From Pseudomonas sp. Leaf58 (lineage in GTDB: Bacteria > Pseudomonadota > Gammaproteobacteria > Pseudomonadales > Pseudomonadaceae), in NCBI RefSeq assembly GCF_003627215.1, contig NZ_CP032677.1, positions 3,043,501 to 3,107,500 on the forward strand: a stretch of 64,000 bases of DNA. The letters run 5' to 3'. The notes under the pieces are model-generated. The model worked only from the letters and a program-made list of their open reading frames with translations. It had not been told where the DNA came from and did no database searches. Position numbers and translations under genes: made by a program. Below, one piece after another: positions 50,152 through 58,626 of the stretch (its first letter is position 1; each line of letters starts with the position of its first letter).

Positions 50152-50190
50152 AAAAAAGGCCTGCCAGGGTCGCCCCTGCCAGGCCTTTTA
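50152..50190 (-). terminator. Rho-independent terminator of the DUF1329 gene
   Basis: AAAGGCCTGCCAGGG and CCCTGCCAGGCCTTT form a near-perfect stem with one central mismatch and a 3- to 4-base loop, with A/T runs on both sides. It lies about 25 bp past the minus-strand stop and could work in both directions. Confidence 0.85.
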
Positions 50191-50212
50191 CACATGCGAA
50201 TACCTCAGCCCA

Positions 50213-51592
50213 TCAACGCCCAATCGCCCGCGCCGCATCGGCGGTGTACATGTCCGGGGTAAACTTGCTCTCGTTGAGAATCGGCCCCTTCTTCGCCTCG
50301 TTGGTCATCCCGTACCCGGTGTACTGCCCAGAATTCAGGTCCATGAAAAACTGCGAACCCGCCTGCCAGCCACTCATGTCCGGGTGGTAGTAGTAATTGA
50401 TCATGGCGTGCTTCCACAACTGCCCACGGGCATCGTAGTTGTCAGCCATCACCGCGTTCCAGGTGTCTTCGTCGATGAACAGCACACGCTTGCCGTACAC
50501 ATGGCGGTAACCTTCCTTGAGGTCGGCCTCGACTACCCACACCCGGCGCAACTCATAACGCATGAACTCCGGGTTGGGATGGTTGGGCGTCAGCAGCTCG
50601 GCATACTTGACGGTACCGGCGTTGGCCTTGAAGGCGTTGGCCGGGATGTACATTTCACGCTTGCCCAGCAGCTTCCAGCTGTAACGCTCCGGCGCGCCGT
50701 TGAACAGGCGGTCCTCGTCCACGGTCATGGTGCCGTTGGTGCCGATCATCGGTTGGTCATAACCATACCCTGGCATCTGCCGTACACGACGGGTCGACGG
50801 GCTGTAGGCCCAGGCCTGGCGCGATGAGGTGACGAAGTTGTAAGGCTCATGGGCAATGCTGATCACACCGTTGTCACGGGCCGGCTTGAGCGTGGTGTTG
50901 TAGCTCATCGCCTGGATCATGTCGGAGGTTTTCGGCTCCACCGTCGGTGAGTTGGCCTGCGACAGGTTGCGCGCATGGGCGCGGCCCCAGCCGATGCTGC
51001 CGTTAGGCAGTACCGAGGCGAGGTCGGAGATTTTCTCCTCGGTGTAGGCGCGTGCTGGCAACTGGTGGTTCCACAGCACTTCCATGCCGTTCTTGGGGAT
51101 GGGGAACGGCACCTGGCCCAGGCCCTCGACACCCAGCCCGTCGTTGACCAACTTGGCGCTCACGGCGTTTTCCATGACCCGGCGGCACACGTAGTCGGGG
51201 TAACGAAAGTCACGGTGCCCCGGGTAGATGTTCATTTTGTAGGTGCTGGGGTATTTCTTCAGCAGCGCCTTTTGCCCTTCGGTCAGGTGCTCGGCGTACT
51301 GGGCCATGTTCTGCGCGGTGATCACCAGGATTGGCTTTTCATCGGCATACGGGTCCACCGGCTGGTCGCCGGAGAACTTGACGTGGTTCCAGCCCGGCAC
51401 CTGGCCCAGGTACTTGCCGGTGTAGGGCGGGATGGTGCCCGCGGCATTGCCGGCCTGCTCGGCACCGACGCAGGTCAGGTCCTTGCCAAGCCGGGCGGCT
51501 TCTTCTGGCGATACGGCCGCATAGGCGCCGGTGATCAGGCCCGTGTTCAGGGTTAAAGCGGCTGCAAGCATCACACCTGTTGTTGTTTTCAT
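50213..51592 (-). CDS. DUF1329 family periplasmic/outer-membrane-associated protein
   Basis: 459 residues from MKTTTGVMLAAALTLNTGL with AGGAGG 8 bp upstream. Cleavable signal peptide (about 1-25, ending in GAYA). The DUF1329 core follows, with conserved stretches such as RRVRQMPGYGYDQPM, DRLFNGAPERYSWKLLGKREMYIP and RRVWVVEADLKEGYRHVYGKRVLFIDEDTWN. Proteins of this type have a LolB-like fold and usually occur with DUF1302 proteins in clusters for hydrophobic compounds. It is probably a periplasmic lipid/steroid carrier. It has its own conserved dyad promoter and a strong terminator, so it forms a single-gene transcript. Confidence 0.87.
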   Translation of the reverse strand: MKTTTGVMLAAALTLNTGLITGAYAAVSPEEAARLGKDLTCVGAEQAGNAAGTIPPYTGKYLGQVPGWNHVKFSGDQPVDPYADEKPILVITAQNMAQYAEHLTEGQKALLKKYPSTYKMNIYPGHRDFRYPDYVCRRVMENAVSAKLVNDGLGVEGLGQVPFPIPKNGMEVLWNHQLPARAYTEEKISDLASVLPNGSIGWGRAHARNLSQANSPTVEPKTSDMIQAMSYNTTLKPARDNGVISIAHEPYNFVTSSRQAWAYSPSTRRVRQMPGYGYDQPMIGTNGTMTVDEDRLFNGAPERYSWKLLGKREMYIPANAFKANAGTVKYAELLTPNHPNPEFMRYELRRVWVVEADLKEGYRHVYGKRVLFIDEDTWNAVMADNYDARGQLWKHAMINYYYHPDMSGWQAGSQFFMDLNSGQYTGYGMTNEAKKGPILNESKFTPDMYTADAARAIGR

Positions 51593-51657
51593 GTACTGCC
51601 TCCTTCGCTGATAAGGCTTGTGGTATGGCTTCATTGTTCCGGTTCCGGCGGGCGCGG

Positions 51658-51675
51658 CATCGTCCGGAGGGACTA
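51658..51675 (-). promoter_or_regulatory. Conserved 18-bp dyad, promoter of DUF1329 gene
   Basis: TAGTCCCTCCGGACGATG toward the DUF1329 gene, 66 bp before its start; ACAATG about 20 bp on is -10-like. It is squeezed into the 87-bp gap after the CoA ligase gene. Confidence 0.78.
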
Positions 51676-51679
51676 ACAA

Positions 51680-53368
51680 TCACACGCTGCCCAAACGTGC
51701 CTTGAGCTCAGCCTTGAGCACCTTGCCGGTAGCGTTGCGTGGCAATGGCTGGTCGACGCGATAAACCTGGGCCGGCACCTTGTAGGCCGCCAAGCGTTCG
51801 GCAATGAAAGCAAGTACCTGCTGGTCCGCCGGCAGGCTGGCTGCCGCACCGTGGATCGCCAGCGCCACTACTTCACCGAGCAACGGGTGGTCGACAGCGA
51901 ACGCCGCCGCTTCCAGCACACCGGGCATGTCGCTGACGCAGGTCTCGATCTCGACTGCCGAAATTTTCTCGCCGCCGCGGTTGATCAGGTCCTTGACCCG
52001 CCCGCTGATGTACAAGAAGCCCTGTTCATCGAGGTAACCGAGGTCGCCGGTGTCCAGCCAGCCGTTGCGCAGGGTCTGCTGGCTGGCCTCGGCGAGGTTC
52101 CAGTAGCCTTCCATCAAGGTCGGCGAGCGCAACCAGATCAGCCCTTCGCGGCCAGCAGGCAACGGTTGCGACGGGTCGTCGCCAATGCACACCTCGACGA
52201 TCGGCAACGGCCAGCCCGCCGCTGCCGGCCGGTAGGCGAACACATCGCCGCCAACCGCCGCGCCAATGCCATTGCTTTCCGTCAGGCCGTAACCACTGCC
52301 GGCAATCACCTGTGGCTTGCGCCCGAGCATTTCGTCCAGCAAACCGGCCGACGAGGCGCCACCGCCCAGGCCAAGGCCGAACAGGCTGGCGGTGTCAGCG
52401 CCGCCGTAACGGGGCGAAGCCAGCAGCTGCTGCATCATCACCGGCGCACCATTGAACTGGGTGCAGCGCTCGTCGCGGATCAGGTCCAGCGCTTGCTCGG
52501 CGTCCCACTTGTACATCAGCAGCAAGCGTCGGCCACCGCGCAAGGCTGAGAGGAACTGCGCATGCAGGCCACTGACATGGAACAACGGCACCGCCATCAA
52601 GGTGGTCGAGGCAAAGCCACTGCTGAGCATGCCGGCAATTCGTTCGGGCGACGTCAGCGCGCAGAACGCACCCTGAAACTCCAACGCGGCCAGGGCTTGG
52701 CAGATCGCTCGGTGGCTGGACAACACGCCCTTGGCCCGGCTGGTGGTGCCGGAGGTGTAGAGGATCAGCGCGGGGGCCTGCGGCTCGATGTCCACGGCCG
52801 CCACGGGCAGCGGCGCAGCCGCCAGCAGGTCCTCGTAGCGCAGGCAATGCGCGGGCAGTTTGGCGGCGGCGGCGCGGCCGACCACGATGAAGGTGCGCCC
52901 GCTCGCCGCCAGGTCATCCTGCAGCAACGCCAGGCGCGCCTCGTCGCCAATCAACAGACGCGCACCGCTGTCCTCAACGCCATGCAGCAACTCATCATGC
53001 AGGCCCCAGCTGTTCAGCGGCACGCACACTGCCCCGCACCGCTGGATGGCGGCAAATGCCACCAGCCAGGCCGGCTGGTTGCGCATGGCAATGGCCACCC
53101 GCTCGCCGGGGCGCAGGCCCAGCGGACCAGCCAACTGCCCGGCCAGCCGGTCGACAGCGTCGAAATAGGCGGCGAAGCTCAGGCGCTGCTGTTGCCAGAC
53201 GACAAACTCCTTGTCGCCATGCACCCGTGCCGCGTCGATCACCTGCAACAGGTTGCGCGGCGCGTGGCGGAAGTAACGCGGGCCGCCGTCGGCCGGGGTC
53301 ACCACTTCGAAAGGCGAGCCTGGGGCAATCAGTTGCTCCCAGGCTTGTCGCCAATGGTCAATGCTCAT
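51680..53368 (-). CDS. Acyl-CoA synthetase, steroid side-chain CoA ligase candidate
   Basis: 562 residues from MSIDHWRQAWEQLI. AMP-forming ligase: ALILYTSGTTSRAKGVLSSH (P-loop), GSGYGLTESNG, GWLDTGDLGYLDEQGFLYISGRVKDLINRGGEKISAVEIE, and the C-terminal Lys in PRNATGKVLKAELKAR. It is a standard-length ligase distinct from the FATP-type (44013) and FadD3-type (24472) ones. It lies directly after a dehydrogenase pair and the ChsE/ChsH/Ltp2 genes, so activation of a C22 or C24 steroid side-chain acid (StdA1/FadD17/FadD19 role) is likely. Which chain length cannot be told from sequence. Confidence 0.83.
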   Translation of the reverse strand: MSIDHWRQAWEQLIAPGSPFEVVTPADGGPRYFRHAPRNLLQVIDAARVHGDKEFVVWQQQRLSFAAYFDAVDRLAGQLAGPLGLRPGERVAIAMRNQPAWLVAFAAIQRCGAVCVPLNSWGLHDELLHGVEDSGARLLIGDEARLALLQDDLAASGRTFIVVGRAAAAKLPAHCLRYEDLLAAAPLPVAAVDIEPQAPALILYTSGTTSRAKGVLSSHRAICQALAALEFQGAFCALTSPERIAGMLSSGFASTTLMAVPLFHVSGLHAQFLSALRGGRRLLLMYKWDAEQALDLIRDERCTQFNGAPVMMQQLLASPRYGGADTASLFGLGLGGGASSAGLLDEMLGRKPQVIAGSGYGLTESNGIGAAVGGDVFAYRPAAAGWPLPIVEVCIGDDPSQPLPAGREGLIWLRSPTLMEGYWNLAEASQQTLRNGWLDTGDLGYLDEQGFLYISGRVKDLINRGGEKISAVEIETCVSDMPGVLEAAAFAVDHPLLGEVVALAIHGAAASLPADQQVLAFIAERLAAYKVPAQVYRVDQPLPRNATGKVLKAELKARLGSV

Positions 53369-53390
53369 CAGGGTTCTCCAGCCGCTGCGC

Positions 53391-54545
53391 TCAGGCGCAG
53401 GCTTCGTCGAGGGCCGCATAACGTTCGCAATGGAAGTCGCGATCACCCAGGCAGGCCTGGGCCACCCGCACCCGCTTGAGGTACAGGCCGACATCCAGCT
53501 CGTCGGTCACACCAATGCCGCCGTGCATCTGCACCGCTTCGTTGGCGACTTTCAGCGCGGTATCGCCGGCCTTCCACTTGGCCAAGCTGACCAACCGCCC
53601 GCGCTGGGCCGGGGCCAGCTGCGTTTCATCCAGCGCCGCCAAACCGGCCATCACTGCACTGCGGGCCAGGGCCAGGTCGCTGTACAGTTTTGCCGCGCGG
53701 TGCTGCAGGGCCTGGAACGAACCGATCGGCACGTCGAATTGCACGCGGGTCTTGAGGTACTCCACGGTGGTCTCGAACAGTTGCTGCGCGGCGCCCAGCA
53801 GCTCTGCCGCCAGGCACGCCCGGCCGCGGTCCAGCACAGCATCCAGCACCGCCCAGGCAGTGCCGGGCACACCCAGCAGCGCCTCAGGGCCCAGGCGTAC
53901 CTGGTCGAAGTGCAAGCGCCCGCTGTTGCGCGAGTCAATCAAGGGCAGCACGCTGCACTTCAGGCCTGGGGTATCCGCCGGCACCAGGAACAAGCTGATG
54001 CCCTGCTCCTCGCCCGGCTGGCCGGCGGTACGCGCCGCCACCACGTAGGCGTCGGCACCGACACCGTCGATGACCCAAAACTTTTCCCCCGTGAGGCAAA
54101 AGCCTTCACCATTGGCCACCGCCGCCAGGGCAATGTCGCGGGGCCGATGGCGACCACTCTCCTCCAGGGCCAAGGCCAGGCGCCGCTCACCGCGAATCGC
54201 TGGCTGCAACCATTCGCCCTGCTGCTGGGCCGAACCGGCCAGTGCCAGCAGCGAGCCGGCCAGCACCACGCTGGACAACAGCGGTGTCGCTGACAGGTGT
54301 TGGCCCTTGGCTTCGAATAGCGGCCCCAGGCCCATGCAACCAAAGTCCAACCCACCCAGGTGCGGCGCAAACGGGATCGCGCTCCAGCCCAGCTCAACCG
54401 CCTCGCGCCACAGCAGGCTATCGAAGCCTTGCGCCACGCCTTGGTCACGCAGGCGCCGCTGTGCCGCCACCGGGCTGCGTGCGGCCAAAAAGTCCCGCGC
54501 GCTGTCGGCCAGCAGGCGATGTTCGTCGTTGTAACGCAGGTTCAT
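53391..54545 (-). CDS. Acyl-CoA dehydrogenase (side-chain pair, subunit 1)
   Basis: 384 residues. N-terminal MNLRYNDEHRLLADSARDFL, central KFWVIDGVGADAYVVAAR, C-terminal RVQFDVPIGSFQALQHRAAKLYSDLALARS and QMHGGIGVTDELDVGLYLKR. It belongs to the shorter-motif subunit type. Its start overlaps the stop of the next gene upstream (ATGA at 54542-54545), indicating a coupled heteromeric enzyme like FadE26/FadE27 (ChsE4-ChsE5), which acts on the five-carbon side chain. The assignment to the first side-chain cycle is inferred from the adjacent ligase and from ChsE1-ChsE2 being present separately. Confidence 0.83.
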   Translation of the reverse strand: MNLRYNDEHRLLADSARDFLAARSPVAAQRRLRDQGVAQGFDSLLWREAVELGWSAIPFAPHLGGLDFGCMGLGPLFEAKGQHLSATPLLSSVVLAGSLLALAGSAQQQGEWLQPAIRGERRLALALEESGRHRPRDIALAAVANGEGFCLTGEKFWVIDGVGADAYVVAARTAGQPGEEQGISLFLVPADTPGLKCSVLPLIDSRNSGRLHFDQVRLGPEALLGVPGTAWAVLDAVLDRGRACLAAELLGAAQQLFETTVEYLKTRVQFDVPIGSFQALQHRAAKLYSDLALARSAVMAGLAALDETQLAPAQRGRLVSLAKWKAGDTALKVANEAVQMHGGIGVTDELDVGLYLKRVRVAQACLGDRDFHCERYAALDEACA

Positions 54546-55747
54546 GCCGATACTCCTTTTTTGCCGTCGGGCAGGCCCAGCACGCGCTTGGCGATGACAT
54601 TGAGCTGCACTTCCGAGGCCCCACCGGAAATGGTCAGGGCATAGCTGTTGAGCCAGGCGCGGGTCACCGCCAGTTCGCGCTCGCTGAAGCCCGGCTGCTG
54701 CCAGCCCAGGCCATGGCCGCCCATGACATCGAGCAGTACCTCGAACTTGTCGCGTTCCTGCTCGGTGTGCAGCAGCTTCATGATTGCCAGCAGGCCACTG
54801 ATGTCGTCGCCACTGCGCCCCTCCTCGGCCATGCGCTGCACCGTCAGACCATAGGCGTGTTCGTCCATGGCGCAGGCCACCGCACGCGCCTGCAAGGCCA
54901 GTTCACCTTGGCTGACGGGCTGGGGCAGGTACTCGCGCAGCAGGGCCAGCAGGTCGAAGTGCGACGGCAGGCTGAACTCGCCGAACTTCGACATGGCCTT
55001 GCGTTCGTGCTGCAGCAGGTACTTGCCGAGGTTCCAGCCGCCATTGAGCGGGCCGATCAACTGGTGCTTGGGCACCTTCACCGCGTCGAAGAACACCTGG
55101 CAGAACGCCGACTTGCCGCTGATCAGATCGATTGGCACCGCCTTCACCCCGGGGCTTCGCATGTCCAGCACGATCAGGCTGATGCCTTCGTGCTTGGGCG
55201 CCTGGGGGTCGGTGCGCACCAGCGCATACATCCAGTCGGACTTGTCGCCGTAAGACGTCCAGATCTTGCTGCCATCGACCACGAAGTGGTCGCCAGCATC
55301 GCGCGCGGCCATCTTCAGGCTGGCAAGGTCGGAACCCGCGTTCGGCTCGGAAAAGCCCTGGCACCAGCGCACTTCGCCGCGTGCCATGGGCGGCAGCAGG
55401 CTACGCTTTTGCTCTTCGCTGCCGTAGGCCAGCAGTACCGGCCCGAGCATCCAGATACCCAGGTTGATTTGGGGTGGCCGGCATTTGAGGCGGCGCATTT
55501 CACTTTCCAACACCGCTACGTGCTCGGCATCCAGGCCAGCACCGCCGTAGGCTTCAGGCCATTCGGGGCAGAACCAGCGCTTGTCGCGCATGCGCTCGAA
55601 CCACACGCGCGCATCGTCATTGGGGAACTGCGGCTGGCTGGCGCCCCAGACCACATCGCCTTCGCCCATGGCGGTACGCATCGATTGCGGGCAGTTGGCT
55701 TCCAACCAGGCACGGGTGTCGTGCCGGAATTGCTCTAGCGTGCTCAT
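54542..55747 (-). CDS. Acyl-CoA dehydrogenase (side-chain pair, subunit 2)
   Basis: 401 residues. WCQGFSEPNAGSDLASLK, VDGSKIWTSYGDKSDW, CQVFFDAVKVPKHQLIG and C-terminal SGGASEVQLNVIAKRVLGLPDGK. The IYEGT glutamate position reads SGGAS, so the general base is elsewhere. It is the long subunit of the coupled pair with 53391-54545, resembling ChsE4/FadE26-like enzymes in layout. The gene lies 86 bp downstream of chsE2. In the side-chain pathway this pair would make the first enoyl-CoA from the C24 acid. Confidence 0.83.
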   Translation of the reverse strand: MSTLEQFRHDTRAWLEANCPQSMRTAMGEGDVVWGASQPQFPNDDARVWFERMRDKRWFCPEWPEAYGGAGLDAEHVAVLESEMRRLKCRPPQINLGIWMLGPVLLAYGSEEQKRSLLPPMARGEVRWCQGFSEPNAGSDLASLKMAARDAGDHFVVDGSKIWTSYGDKSDWMYALVRTDPQAPKHEGISLIVLDMRSPGVKAVPIDLISGKSAFCQVFFDAVKVPKHQLIGPLNGGWNLGKYLLQHERKAMSKFGEFSLPSHFDLLALLREYLPQPVSQGELALQARAVACAMDEHAYGLTVQRMAEEGRSGDDISGLLAIMKLLHTEQERDKFEVLLDVMGGHGLGWQQPGFSERELAVTRAWLNSYALTISGGASEVQLNVIAKRVLGLPDGKKGVSA

Positions 55748-55833
55748 CGGATGCAGCCCTCGGCCCGGCCCCGGTCATCGCCGGGGCGGGGCCTTTTGTT
55801 GTCGTTGTTGTGGGTGAACCGAGCGCTACCGGC

Positions 55834-57003
55834 TCAGCGCTGGGTGCGCGGCATGCCCAGGCCAAACTGGGCGATCAGCTCGCGCTGGATTTCATTGGTA
55901 CCGCCGCCGAAGGTCACGGTGACCGAGGCACGCAGCTCATACTCCAGGTCGCCGTGCAGCAGCGCAGCGGCGCCCCCGCCGCGAACCATGCCATTGGCGC
56001 CGACAATGGCCGACAGCCGGCGCAAAATCTCGATGGCCGATTCCGAGCCATACACCTTGGTGGTGGAGCTCAGCGCCACGTCCATGTGCTCGCGCTCCAG
56101 GTTGGCGGCAATGCGCAGGTTGATCAGGCGCATGGCTTCCAGGCGGGCGTAGCATTCGGCCAGCGAGCTGCGCACCCAGGCCTTGTCCATCGCCCGGCGG
56201 CCCTGCTCGTCACGCGCCTTGGCCCACAGGTAAACGCGACGGAACAACCCGGCAACCTTGTCCGACCAGGAGCCCAGGCCCAGGCGCTCGTGGTTGAGCT
56301 GCGCGGTGATCAGCTTCCAGCCGCCATGCAGCTCGCCGACCAGCATGTCCTTGGGCACCCGGACGTTGTCGTAGTAAGTGGCAGCGGTCGGGTTGCTGGT
56401 GGTGGGGATCACCGTGCTGGCAAAGCCTGGCAGGCGGGTGTCGAGGATCAGGATTGACACGCCTTTGTGCCGCGCCTGGCTGGGGTCGGTGCGCGCGGCC
56501 AGCCAGATGAAGTCCGCCGACTCGGCACCCGAAGTCCACAGCTTGTTGCCGTTGACCACGAAGTGCTCGCCATCCAGGCGCGCGCTGGTCCTGAGCACGG
56601 CCAGGTCGCTACCGGCATCAGGTTCGGAGTAGCCGATGGCGAACATGATTTCGCCCGCGGCGATGCCCGGCAGAAAACGCGCTTTCTGCGCCGCGCTGCC
56701 GTGTTCCATCAATGCCGGGCCCACCGTACTGATGGTAACGAACGGCAGCGGCGCCCCGGCGATGTTGGCCTCCTCGAAGAAAATCAACTGTTCGGTGGCG
56801 GCGTAACCCTGGCCACCATGGGCCTTGGGCCAACCCACCGCCAGCCAGCCATCGCGGCCCATCTGGCGCACGGTCTGCCGGTACAGCTCGCCGCCCTCCT
56901 GGCCACGCAGGCGCTCGCGCAGCTCGGGGGTCATCAGCGCCTGGAAGTAATCGCGCACCTGGCGGCGCAGCGCATGTTGCTCGGGGGTAAGATCGACGAA
57001 CAT
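55834..57003 (-). CDS. chsE2: ChsE2/FadE29-like steroid acyl-CoA dehydrogenase subunit
   Basis: 389 residues from MFVDLTPEQHALRRQVRDYF with GAGGAG upstream. The start, the block MGRDGWLAVGWPKAHGGQG and FAIGYSEPDAGSDLAVLR, NGNKLWTSGAESADFIWLA, ATYYDNVRVPKDMLVGE and TFGGGTNEIQRELIA closely follow M. tuberculosis FadE29. With ChsE1 it desaturates the three-carbon side chain of the C22 pregnane-carboxyl-CoA. The IYEGT position is FGGGT. The gene is 10 bp after ltp2 and belongs to the compact chsH2-chsE1-chsH1-ltp2-chsE2 set. Confidence 0.87.
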   Translation of the reverse strand: MFVDLTPEQHALRRQVRDYFQALMTPELRERLRGQEGGELYRQTVRQMGRDGWLAVGWPKAHGGQGYAATEQLIFFEEANIAGAPLPFVTISTVGPALMEHGSAAQKARFLPGIAAGEIMFAIGYSEPDAGSDLAVLRTSARLDGEHFVVNGNKLWTSGAESADFIWLAARTDPSQARHKGVSILILDTRLPGFASTVIPTTSNPTAATYYDNVRVPKDMLVGELHGGWKLITAQLNHERLGLGSWSDKVAGLFRRVYLWAKARDEQGRRAMDKAWVRSSLAECYARLEAMRLINLRIAANLEREHMDVALSSTTKVYGSESAIEILRRLSAIVGANGMVRGGGAAALLHGDLEYELRASVTVTFGGGTNEIQRELIAQFGLGMPRTQR

Positions 57004-57013
57004 GCTGCGCTCC

Positions 57014-58192
57014 TCAGGCCGCGCCAAGAATCAGGCCGCTGGTGGGCACGCCGGTACCGGCGGTAACCAGCACGTTCTCCACGTCCGCCACCTGGTTGAC
57101 CGCCGTGCCACGCACCTGGCGCACGGCTTCGGCAACGCCATTCATACCGTGGATGTAGGCCTCACCTAATTGCCCGCCGTGGGTGTTGATCGGCAGCTTG
57201 CCGCCACGGGCATGGTGCCCGGCGCGGATGAATTCCTTGGCCTCGCCACGGCGGGCAAAGCCGAATTCCTCCAGTTGCGGCAACACGAATGGGGTGAAGT
57301 GGTCGTAGATCACCGCTGTCTGCAACGCCTCGGGGCCAAGCCCGGACTGGCGATACAGCTCCTTGGCCACCACGCCCATTTCCGGCAGGCCGGTGATGTC
57401 GTCGCGGTAGAACGAGGTCATGCTCTGCTGGCCTTGGCTGATGCCTTGGGAGCCGGCTTTGATGGCTACCGGCTTCTGCCGCAGGTCGCGGGCACGTTCG
57501 GCCGAGGTGATAACCATAGCCACCGCGCCATCTGACTCCTGGCAGCAGTCGAGCAGGTGCAGCGGCTCGCAGATCCAGCGTGAAGCCTGGTGCTCTTCCA
57601 GGGTAATCGGCTTGCCGTGGAAGAACGCCTTCGGGTTGGTGGCGGCGAAGTCCCGCGCGGCCACCGCTACGCGGCCGAAGTCCTCGGAGGTGGCGCCATA
57701 GGTGTGCATGTAGCGCTGGGCGAACATGCCGACCCAGGCGGCCGGGGTATGGAAGCCGTGGGGCATGTACCAGCCGTAGTTAACGTTGTCGAACACCGGC
57801 GTGGCGGCAAAGCCGTAGCTGCCGCTGCCAAAGCGGTACCAGGAGCGTTCGTTCATCGCCCGGTACACCACCACCACCTTGGCCACGCCGGTGGCCACCG
57901 CCATTGCCGCGTGCATCAGTGGCGCACAGGCGGCACCGCCGCCGTGGGGTATCTGGGAGAAGAACTTGACGTCTTTGCAGCCCAGCAGGCGGGCGATTTC
58001 GTACTCCGGCACCTTGTCCACCGAGTAGGAGCTGAACCCCTCCACTTCCGACGGGTCGATGCCGGCGTCGCGCAGGGCCTCCAGGGTGGCTTCGAGGGCC
58101 AGGCGCAGTTCGGTGCGCCCGGAGTTCTTGGAAAACTCAGTGGCGCCCAGCCCGACAATGGCGGCGCGCCCAGAAATGGAAAGGTCGTTCAT
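57014..58192 (-). CDS. ltp2: Ltp2-like steroid side-chain retro-aldolase
   Basis: 392 residues from ATG 58192 (GGAGG 4 bp upstream); ATG 58210, which overlaps the chsH1 stop, is the alternative. Thiolase fold of the Ltp2 branch: GHGAT-like GLGATEFSKNSGRTE, IPHGGGAACAPLMHAAMA, NYGWYMPHGFHTPAAW and YDHFTPFVLPQLEEFGF. Tyr296 and Tyr346 stand 50 residues apart, as do the two tyrosines implicated in Ltp2 catalysis. It splits the 17-hydroxy side-chain CoA into a 17-ketosteroid and propionyl-CoA, and needs the DUF35 domain of ChsH2 for stability. Neighbours chsH1, chsE1, chsE2 and chsH2 support this. Confidence 0.88.
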   Translation of the reverse strand: MNDLSISGRAAIVGLGATEFSKNSGRTELRLALEATLEALRDAGIDPSEVEGFSSYSVDKVPEYEIARLLGCKDVKFFSQIPHGGGAACAPLMHAAMAVATGVAKVVVVYRAMNERSWYRFGSGSYGFAATPVFDNVNYGWYMPHGFHTPAAWVGMFAQRYMHTYGATSEDFGRVAVAARDFAATNPKAFFHGKPITLEEHQASRWICEPLHLLDCCQESDGAVAMVITSAERARDLRQKPVAIKAGSQGISQGQQSMTSFYRDDITGLPEMGVVAKELYRQSGLGPEALQTAVIYDHFTPFVLPQLEEFGFARRGEAKEFIRAGHHARGGKLPINTHGGQLGEAYIHGMNGVAEAVRQVRGTAVNQVADVENVLVTAGTGVPTSGLILGAA

Positions 58193-58206
58193 GCTGCCTC
58201 CGCTGG

Positions 58207-58626
58207 TCATGGCAGCACCAGCGCGACCGTGCCGGTCACGTGGTTGCCCATGGAATTCTTGCCGCTCAGGGTCACTTCCACCGTGCGGGTCTCGGGGTCC
58301 TGGCTGGTCACACTGCCGCTGAAGGTCATGCAGTCGCCGGGGTAGTTGGGCACGCCCAGCTTGATTTTCAGCGAGGTGAAGCGTGCCAGCGGCCCGGCCC
58401 AGGCTTCGACGAAGCGCTGGACCAGGCCATTGGTGGTGAGGATGTTCATGAACACGTGGGGCGAGCCCAGTTCACGCGCAGCATCCAGGTCGTGGTGGCC
58501 GGGGAAATAGTCACGGGTGGCAATCGCCCCGCCGGCGATTAGCGCCACGGTGATCGGCACTTCCAGGGGCGGCAAGGTTTCGCCGGGGCGCACATCGTCA
58601 AAGCGCTTGGTGTTCTTCGAGGTCAT
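58207..58626 (-). CDS. chsH1: ChsH1-like MaoC hydratase subunit
   Basis: 139 residues, single hot-dog MaoC-like domain. IATRDYFPGHHDLDAARELG and HVFMNILTTNGLVQRFVEAWAGP correspond to M. tuberculosis ChsH1 (Rv3541c, 129 residues), and the C-terminus NHVTGTVALVLP fits as well. ChsH1 with the MaoC domain of ChsH2 forms one heteromeric hydratase that adds water to the enoyl side chain. It overlaps the end of chsE1 by 29 bp, so the upstream stop lies within it. A good stand-alone ribosome site is not seen, so translation is probably coupled. Confidence 0.86.
   Translation of the reverse strand: MTSKNTKRFDDVRPGETLPPLEVPITVALIAGGAIATRDYFPGHHDLDAARELGSPHVFMNILTTNGLVQRFVEAWAGPLARFTSLKIKLGVPNYPGDCMTFSGSVTSQDPETRTVEVTLSGKNSMGNHVTGTVALVLP

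Noticed and set aside
58593-58610. CATCGTCAAAGCGCTTGG resembling the 18-bp dyad
   Set aside because: It lies inside the chsH1 coding sequence near its start, its left half lacks GACTA, and the operon has no gap for a promoter there.
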